In this document: one piece after another, positions 57,866 to 64,000 of the stretch | Numbering within the stretch: position 1 is the stretch's first letter | Layout: each line of letters begins with the position of its first letter | Origin: Enterococcus moraviensis ATCC BAA-383 | Lineage (GTDB): Bacteria; Bacillota; Bacilli; Lactobacillales; Enterococcaceae | DNA: 64,000 bases | Assembly (NCBI RefSeq): GCF_000407445.1 | Contig: NZ_ASWB01000003.1 | Coordinates: forward strand, 620,001-684,000 | Direction of reading: 5' to 3' | The notes under the pieces: model-generated | Database searches by the model: none | What the model was told of the DNA's origin: nothing | The model's input: only the letters and a program-made list of their open reading frames with translations | Position numbers and translations under genes: made by a program

Positions 57866-58616
57866 CTAATGTAAGTTTAGTTTATTTTTAGCATCTCTCA
57901 CATAGAATAGATCTTCGTTTTTATGCTCTATTCTATGAAAATATTCATTTGTACTTGTAAAAGTTTGTTTATTCCATTCATTAACACCCAAAAGATAATT
58001 TTTTTCTATTTTAGATAATTCATTCATAGCAGTTAAATTTTCAAGAGCAGTATGTTTATCAAGTTTGTCTAAAATAATATTATTAAACAAAGACAATTTA
58101 TTCAACAAGAATTGTCCGTCAACTTGTTCTTGTTTTTTTAATTTTTCTGATTTCAAAATAGATTCTATCCTAATTTGGCAATGTTTAGATAACTCTTGTT
58201 CACCAAGAAAAGTGTAACAAAGCCCCTGCCAATAATAAGCAAGTATCTTTTGTTTTGCAGTTTTGTACTTGGGTAGTATATATTTAAACAACGTTATTGA
58301 CTGTTTGAAATCACCTAGATAGTAACAAGCAACAGCTTCTTCTTGTTTAAAAAAGATAATATTTTTCTTCTTATCGCCTAATAATATTTGAAATTCTTTG
58401 TATGATTTTGGATCACACTGCTCTAGTAAAATATCGTATATTTTTTTATCAGTTTTCTTTTTTAAGAAAACTAAAACTAGAATAAATAGAAATAGGCTGA
58501 AGAAAACTAGGTTATACGAGTTCCCGTTTTTATTATATAAATATAATAAAAATGGGACTGGTAAAAATGAGCATAAGAAAAGTATTCGTATTATATTTAC
58601 TAACTAATTTTTTTAT
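57866..58616 (-). pseudogene. Broken TPR-like membrane protein, probable former immunity gene
   Basis: From about 58616 one frame reads KKLVSKYNTNTFLMLIFTSP and a hydrophobic run, then stops; a second frame carries on with a second hydrophobic helix (LVFFSLFLFILVLVFLKKK) and helical repeats to 57866. A frameshift near 58530 and a lost ATG explain this. The build (two membrane helices, KKK, TPR-like repeats) equals that of the intact 54580 gene. Confidence 0.6.
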
Positions 58617-58666
58617 GGTTATTCCCACTTTCTATCAAATTTTTTAAATGAAAATGACGAACTATT

Positions 58667-59383
58667 TTAATTTAAACAATTACTGGCATTAACAGAACTT
58701 GCATTTCCAAAAATTAGAAAAAGTAAGCTTGCTGCCCCTAGAGCTGCTAATATTGCTGGTGAAAGAACGATTCTAGCAGCAATCAGAGCAACTGCCCATG
58801 TAGGTAATCTTACACCTATTTTATTTAGTAGTGGTAATGCCATTTTCATCAGTTGTTGAACCAAATCCAAATAATTTTGTATCACCAAATAATCCAATAT
58901 CGGTACCAAGACCGTATTTACTATTTTCGTTATGGACACCAGCGCTAATACCTACAATATCTTTGTTTCCTATAGTAAGACGTGCATCAGCATTCACTCC
59001 ATGAGAGAATGCTTCAACAGATGCAGAGGCATCAACAGATATGCATCGCCCCAACTTATTCCTAAACTTGTTCCATCAAAACCAAATTTTCCCAAAGGAG
59101 TGTCTAAAGAAGGTAAATTTATTGATATTCCATCGACGTTTTCATTGGTACTGTTGAGTACAAAAATACCGCCACCATTTGTTTCAGTTTTAGAACTAGA
59201 TGATTCAGAGTAAACTATCCCTCCATCCATATCTGGCAGATCTGGAGCAGAGATCTCCACTGTATTGCTTGTACCAAATACATTATTACCTAACCAGTCC
59301 CCAGCACTATTGAAAGCATCACCGATACCTTTTCCAATGTATCTAAGTGAAGGGAATTTCCCATCTAAATCTATAAGTGATAA
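58667..59383 (-). pseudogene. Displaced RHS C-terminal module with hydrophobic tip
   Basis: The frame opens with LSLIDLDGKFPSLRYIGKGI, the segment that follows the RHS core motif in the intact gene (LVDKDGYFPSLGDIGKGISD), continues with NGGGIFVLNS and PLGKFGFDGTSLGISWGDA, shifts frame near 59045 and again near 58845, and ends with LPTWAVALIAARIVLSPA, LGAASLLFLIFG and SNCLN. It has no N-terminal part, so it is an orphan tip cassette. Confidence 0.8.
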
Positions 59384-59390
59384 AGGTAGA

Positions 59391-59430
59391 AAACAGTTTA
59401 AGTATCTGAGATAAGATACTTAAACTGTTT
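59391..59430 (-). terminator. Terminator after the 59442 lipoprotein gene
   Basis: AAACAGTTTAAGTATCT pairs perfectly with its complement over 17 bp, separating the active RHS-immunity unit from the orphan module. Confidence 0.85.
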
Positions 59431-59441
59431 TTTCACTCTAG

Positions 59442-60122
59442 CTACTGAATTGTTATAACAAATTCATCATCCTTAGTGTTATTTTTTAAATCATCGAAGT
59501 AGTAAAAATATAGCTGGACTTTTTCTACTTTAAAGGGAATTACTTCCGTTGGCTTTTGATTATTTACTTTAATTTTTTGTACCTCTTTTTTTGCAGATAG
59601 AGACCATACAAAATTAGGATGATTTTTTAGTGTTTTTGTGGCATAGGTACTACTATAAAGATTTAGGAACATATTTTGTTCTTCTATAACACTATCATTT
59701 TTATGCAATTTACTGTCTATGAATTCGGTTGGCAATGGTCCGTAAGACAGAGGATTAGAATATTCTTTTTTTCCATCTTTATCTTTTGTTCTAAATCTCA
59801 TGACTGCAAAAAATTCACCGCTATCATCAGCTTGAAATAATGTTCCATAAAAAATACAGCTTTCTTCATCTTCAATTATTTTTATGGTTTTCACCAACTC
59901 AAAATCAATAGGTTTTCCATCTGCTAAAGTATTATGTTTGATGGCTTCTGCAAGTGTTGGATAGTATCCTGTAATGTAATCATCTTCATTGAAGTCTTCA
60001 TCACCTTCAGTAATACGTTCAACTTTAGTTGGACTATTTCCTTCACTATCACTAAAATTAATACATCCTTGCAAACTGAGGATACATCCTCCTAATAGTA
60101 AAAAAGTGAGTATTTTTTTCAT
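59442..60122 (-). CDS. Lipoprotein, probable immunity protein of the RHS toxin
   Basis: The 226-residue protein has a lipobox (LLGGCILSLQGC) and an external domain with acidic N-terminal and beta-rich C-terminal parts (VEKVQLYFYYFDDL). It begins 10 bp after the RHS stop with GGAGGGA upstream and is the only gene in the unit after RHS before a terminator. A surface lipoprotein is the expected site for immunity if the hydrophobic tip acts at the membrane from outside. Confidence 0.68.
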   Translation of the reverse strand: MKKILTFLLLGGCILSLQGCINFSDSEGNSPTKVERITEGDEDFNEDDYITGYYPTLAEAIKHNTLADGKPIDFELVKTIKIIEDEESCIFYGTLFQADDSGEFFAVMRFRTKDKDGKKEYSNPLSYGPLPTEFIDSKLHKNDSVIEEQNMFLNLYSSTYATKTLKNHPNFVWSLSAKKEVQKIKVNNQKPTEVIPFKVEKVQLYFYYFDDLKNNTKDDEFVITIQ

Positions 60123-60132
60123 AGTTCCCTCC

Positions 60133-63100
60133 TTATGCTAAGCTACAGCTCATAGCAGATGCAAATCTTGGATTTTTACCAAATGCCTCTCCTAGTTGAA
60201 GTAATAGTTTAGAAAGTGCCGCTCCAACTGGACCGATTAAGGCATCGTCTAGGATACCTATAATAGTTGCATCATTTGCTATTAGATAAGCCATAAGTGC
60301 TGTAAGAGCTACAGCTCCAAGCACCTTAGCAGGTACTTTAGCATATTCAAACAATTCTTTCCAAGTTTTTGAGCTAATAGATTTAACCAATTTATCTGTC
60401 ATTCTACCTTTACTTTTACCTGTTGTACCAGTTCCGGTCCAACCATTTTTATCAAAACCAAAATCAGATACATTCAAATTCCCATCTGACGATTTAGTTC
60501 CTGCTCCGAGAGTAACAGATGGGTCTTTGCTGATAGTAATATTTCTATGAATATCAGACGTATTCCCTTGTTTATCTGTGAAAGAGGCTTTTTGATCTTG
60601 GGTAGCTTTCAAAGAAGAAAGGCCACTTGAATCTACTGAGATGCTAGATTTGTTAGACCAACCTATTTTTCCCCAAGGAGTAGGGATAGAAATGTCTATT
60701 GGAATATTTACTTGTACTCCAGCATTTACGGATTTCTTACCAGTAATAGGATCAATTGATATCTTGGAAGTTTCAACAAGTATACCACCGCCACTTGACT
60801 CGCTAGTAACATGCTTGGTCCCATCTGGAAGAGTCTCCTCTATTGTATTAGACTTCCCATGTATATTATTATTCCAAAAATCTGAAATTCCTTTTCCAAT
60901 ATCGCCCAGTGAAGGGAAATATCCATCCTTATCTACTAAATCTAAAGGACTATTCCAAACGTAAGTATATGGATTTAATGTCATAGGTGAAGTCAATACG
61001 CCTTTAATGCCATCTTCACTCACAAATCTGCCTTGGTTCTGGTCATAATACCTAGCCTGGGCATAATTCAATCCACTAACTTCATCTTGTTGGTACCCAG
61101 TAAAACCAAAGGGTTGATTTGTTGGTGTGTTGAATAACGCTTGCCCAAATTCATCAAAGCCATATTCTTCCATCGTTTGTCTAGTAGTCGTTAGTTGTCT
61201 TAACGGACTGCCTAGATCATCTAACAAGAAGTACTCTTCTTCATTCTTTGCCAATAAGTCATTATCCCATAAATACTGTTCTTTGTCTTCATTCACTTTT
61301 CGTTCCAAAAGATTGTTATAGGGCTTCGTCAAATCTAAAATATACTGAATCTGTTTCAGTGGTTCATTGTTTTTTTCAATTGTTTGACCAGTTCGATTTC
61401 TTAAACCGTTATATTGATATGTTGCTTTGTCACCTGATGCAGTGGTCACTTGTGTCATCATATTTGTCGCATCAAAGGTAAATGATTTAGTGACTTGATT
61501 GTTGATCAATTCTTCCACAAGATTGCCACGTTGATCGTAGTTAAATTGTTTGGTTTCTTGAGGCGTATTTTGTTTGATTAGCTGATTCAAGGCATTGTAT
61601 TGATAAGTTGTTGAACCAGTTGCTTCTTGTTTACTGGTACGGTTGCCGAAGGCATCATAGGTATATTGCCGTAAGACTTCTTGGTCTTTTGAGACATGTG
61701 TCAAACGCTGTAAGGCATCATATTGGTACTGGTAGTGTCCGCTGTCTTCGGTCAAACCACGACGTTGTTTCTTGATGACTTGTTTATTCCCGGCTTCATC
61801 GTACTGATACTGGTATTTTTCCAGAATTTCTTGCTCTTTTTGATGGATCAAGGCACTTAATTGAGAAGCAGGTGTATAGTCATAGTGTGTGGTCACTTGG
61901 TTTGGCAAAGATTTTTCAATCAAGCGTCCTTGGGCATCATAGTGATAACGATAGACCTGATCCCCAGTGTGTAGTTCGGTTAGTTTATTGGATGGGTTGT
62001 AAATATATTGAACTTCCTTGCCATCTGGATAAACTAATTTTGTTCGATTGTTTTGCCCGTCCCAACTGTATTTAGTGATTTGTTGATCTGGCGTTAGAAC
62101 TTCTTCTACACGACCTAAAGCATCTAATTTCATTTGAGTAGTGCCTAACCAGTCTTTCACCGCTTCAAGTTTACGCAATGGATTATACTGCATGATGACT
62201 TCTTTACCATCGGAATAATTCAATTTCTGAACTTGACCTGTTTGGTTATAGTCTAAAACAGTTTGATAGCCATCTTTATCCGTCTTTTTGATAAGCTGAT
62301 TGTTTTCGTCATAGCCATACTGTTCTTGGTTGCCTAAGGCATCTGTGACAGAGGTCACATTTCCTAGTAGGTCATATTGATACTGTGTCACACGATTTTG
62401 TTCAGACACTTTTTCCAGTTCGGCATCAATTAATCCGTATTGTTGAATGGTTGTTAGGTTCCCTACAGTATCATAATCGTAGTGGGTTTCATTGCCTAAA
62501 GCATCTTTAACAAGTGTAAGATTCCCTGTTGGAGAATAATCGTATTCCGTAATGGCTCCTGTTTCATCTTGATACAATACAATTCGATCGGCGGCGTCAT
62601 AAGAAAATTTCCGAGAGTTGCCTAATGGGTTGGTAATCGCTGTGACACGATCTAAGATATCGTAGGTATAGGTAATTTTACTTTCTTCACCTGTCCATTT
62701 TTCAATGACGTTGTCATTCAAGTCATACACATATTGTTCTGTTTCACCGGCAGGGTAGGTGACTTGTTTTAAGTTTCCACCTGGATAATACTCATAAGAC
62801 GTGATCCCACCGTTTGCGTCTGTAACAGCTTCTAGTTGACCAAGTGATGTATAAGAAAGGGTGAGTTCATTGTCTAAGGCATCGGTTTGGCGGACTAATT
62901 GTCCTAGTAAGTCGTATTCAAAGGTCGTCGTATGGTTTAATGCATCGGTAATCGTTGCGACTTTTCCTAGTTTAGTATAGGTATAACGAGTGGTCGCACC
63001 ATCGGCTTCAACCATCTTTGTCCGTCGGTTTAAGGCATCATACGTAAACGTTGTTTCTTCTCCTTTAGGAGAACGAATGCTCGTCACATTTTGATTTTCA

Positions 63101-64000
63101 TCATAGTCATAGTGAACGCTATATCCTTTGGCGTTAACGACTTGGCTTAATTGGTTGTATTGATTGTATAAATAGGCCGTTTCTGCGCCATTGGGTTCTT
63201 TGATGTTGGAGATATTCCACATCAAATCATACGTCATCTCTGTCACGTGTCCAGATGGATTCGTAATCGCTGAAACTTTTCCTAGCTCATTGTATTTTTG
63301 TGTGACGGTTGTCCCATCGAAGTCTTTAACAGCTGTCACTTTATTGATGTCATTGTACGTATATTCGCGTGTATTGCCTTCATCATTCGTAACTTTCGTT
63401 AGGTTTCCTTCTGTGTTGTACTCAAATTTCGTGACAGCACCCGTTGGATTGGTGGTTTCAATGACTTGATTTTGGTTGTCGTAAACATAGTGAGTGGTTC
63501 CTTGATTCGGGTATTGAATACTCGCTAGATTGCCCCGTTCATCATACGTAAAGCACATCAGACTACCGTCGGGTTGTTTTACACTAACTGGTCGATGTTG
63601 TTCATCATAGGTCGTTTCAGATGAGTAGCTTAATGGATTTTCTACTTTTAATAAGTTACCATTTTCATAGGTAAAGGTATATTCGCCATCGTTTGGTTGT
63701 TTCATATAGATTGGGTGGTTCTGTTCATCATATTTGATTGTGGTCACTTCACCTAATGGATTGGTGACATTGATTAGATTTCCTTGTTCGTCATAGCTGT
63801 ATTGTGTTTTATTGCCTTTTCTATCGGTCACAGAAGTTGGTTTATTCTGTTCATTGTAAGTGGTGATTTCTTCACCGTTCGGATAAACGACTTTCGTATT
63901 TCGGTAGTGTTTGTCTCGATAGTAGGTGACTTTTAATCCGTTTTGTTCGGTTACAACGATTGTTTTGGCTTCATCATCGTACTCATAGGTCATGACACCA
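60133..64000 (-). CDS. RHS/YD-repeat polymorphic toxin, C-terminal part
   Basis: The frame is open to the right edge, so the N-terminus is missing; about 1289 codons are seen. At least 30 YD repeats (such as YDEQGNLINVTNPLGE, YDALNRRTKMVEADG) lead to the RHS core end (YDQNQGRFVSEDGIKG, NPYTYVWNSPLDLVDKDGY). The variable tip, about 230 residues, is Ser/Gly/Thr-rich and finishes with a hydrophobic pair of helices (KVLGAVALTALMAYLI, GILDDALIGPVGAALSKLLL) and SAMSCSLA. The RHS shell usually encloses a toxic tip. No nuclease or other enzyme motif is visible in this tip, so a membrane-acting role is inferred. Confidence 0.9.
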   Translation of the reverse strand, partial: GVMTYEYDDEAKTIVVTEQNGLKVTYYRDKHYRNTKVVYPNGEEITTYNEQNKPTSVTDRKGNKTQYSYDEQGNLINVTNPLGEVTTIKYDEQNHPIYMKQPNDGEYTFTYENGNLLKVENPLSYSSETTYDEQHRPVSVKQPDGSLMCFTYDERGNLASIQYPNQGTTHYVYDNQNQVIETTNPTGAVTKFEYNTEGNLTKVTNDEGNTREYTYNDINKVTAVKDFDGTTVTQKYNELGKVSAITNPSGHVTEMTYDLMWNISNIKEPNGAETAYLYNQYNQLSQVVNAKGYSVHYDYDENQNVTSIRSPKGEETTFTYDALNRRTKMVEADGATTRYTYTKLGKVATITDALNHTTTFEYDLLGQLVRQTDALDNELTLSYTSLGQLEAVTDANGGITSYEYYPGGNLKQVTYPAGETEQYVYDLNDNVIEKWTGEESKITYTYDILDRVTAITNPLGNSRKFSYDAADRIVLYQDETGAITEYDYSPTGNLTLVKDALGNETHYDYDTVGNLTTIQQYGLIDAELEKVSEQNRVTQYQYDLLGNVTSVTDALGNQEQYGYDENNQLIKKTDKDGYQTVLDYNQTGQVQKLNYSDGKEVIMQYNPLRKLEAVKDWLGTTQMKLDALGRVEEVLTPDQQITKYSWDGQNNRTKLVYPDGKEVQYIYNPSNKLTELHTGDQVYRYHYDAQGRLIEKSLPNQVTTHYDYTPASQLSALIHQKEQEILEKYQYQYDEAGNKQVIKKQRRGLTEDSGHYQYQYDALQRLTHVSKDQEVLRQYTYDAFGNRTSKQEATGSTTYQYNALNQLIKQNTPQETKQFNYDQRGNLVEELINNQVTKSFTFDATNMMTQVTTASGDKATYQYNGLRNRTGQTIEKNNEPLKQIQYILDLTKPYNNLLERKVNEDKEQYLWDNDLLAKNEEEYFLLDDLGSPLRQLTTTRQTMEEYGFDEFGQALFNTPTNQPFGFTGYQQDEVSGLNYAQARYYDQNQGRFVSEDGIKGVLTSPMTLNPYTYVWNSPLDLVDKDGYFPSLGDIGKGISDFWNNNIHGKSNTIEETLPDGTKHVTSESSGGGILVETSKISIDPITGKKSVNAGVQVNIPIDISIPTPWGKIGWSNKSSISVDSSGLSSLKATQDQKASFTDKQGNTSDIHRNITISKDPSVTLGAGTKSSDGNLNVSDFGFDKNGWTGTGTTGKSKGRMTDKLVKSISSKTWKELFEYAKVPAKVLGAVALTALMAYLIANDATIIGILDDALIGPVGAALSKLLLQLGEAFGKNPRFASAMSCSLA

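Noticed and set aside
61127-61321. Plus-strand frames over the RHS gene, such as 61127-61321 and 63191-63469
   Set aside because: They are mirror frames of the YD repeats with no ribosome sites.

Overview
The window is a chromosomal replication-origin region of a low-GC Gram-positive bacterium, most likely an Enterococcus. The evidence is the gene content and order (dnaA, dnaN, yaaA, recF, gyrB, gyrA on one side of an origin rich in DnaA boxes; rpmH, rnpA, yidC, khpB, mnmE, mnmG on the other), a demethylmenaquinone-type men operon that lacks menA and a methyltransferase in view, TTG and GTG starts with strong AAGGAGG sites, and several ParB parS sites. The species cannot be fixed from the sequence alone.

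Layout. 1-4900 (minus strand): dnaB (cut by the left edge), rplI, gdpP, and the rpsF-ssb-rpsR operon, with two perfect parS sites. 5086-14088: an AMP-forming acyl ligase on the plus strand, convergent with the six-gene operon menB-menE-menF-menD-menH-menC, which carries a third parS inside menF. 14457-18300: a zinc-binding lipoprotein (AdcA type) with a Zur-like box just downstream of its promoter, a YccF membrane protein, a two-gene plus-strand operon with a hotdog thioesterase that could finish DHNA synthesis, and two small unknown genes. 18421-28263: gyrA, gyrB, recF, yaaA, then a PadR-DUF2812 pair inserted on the opposite strand, then dnaN and dnaA. 28264-29007: oriC. 29008-35689: rpmH, rnpA, yidC, khpB, two candidate small RNAs or leaders, a small YbjQ-like gene, mnmE and mnmG.

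From about 35.7 kb the window becomes accessory. 36041-40782 is a polymorphic-toxin locus: an LXG protein with Hint and a C-terminal toxin domain, broken near its N-terminus; its probable immunity gene; an orphan immunity gene with a barstar-like C-terminus; an orphan toxin tip with its probable partner; and a frameshifted gene. 40910-44036 holds a lipoprotein, an unknown gene, a phage-type endolysin and an amidinotransferase-family enzyme. 44078-49205 is a 1438-residue LPXTG coiled-coil surface protein flanked by two copies of a 150-bp element that ends in a hairpin with a compensatory base-pair change. 49467-51359 pairs a PEP-mutase-family enzyme with a full-length Ada protein.

51419-64000 (minus strand) is dominated by an RHS/YD-repeat protein that runs off the right edge, and by the debris of alternative C-terminal modules: displaced RHS ends, an EssC (type VII secretion ATPase) fragment, and several short hydrophobic tips. 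Each tip is followed by a lipoprotein or membrane-anchored gene, as expected if the tips act on membranes and the following genes give immunity. This array of hydrophobic-tip RHS modules is the best candidate for a little-described system; the twin 150-bp element is the second.
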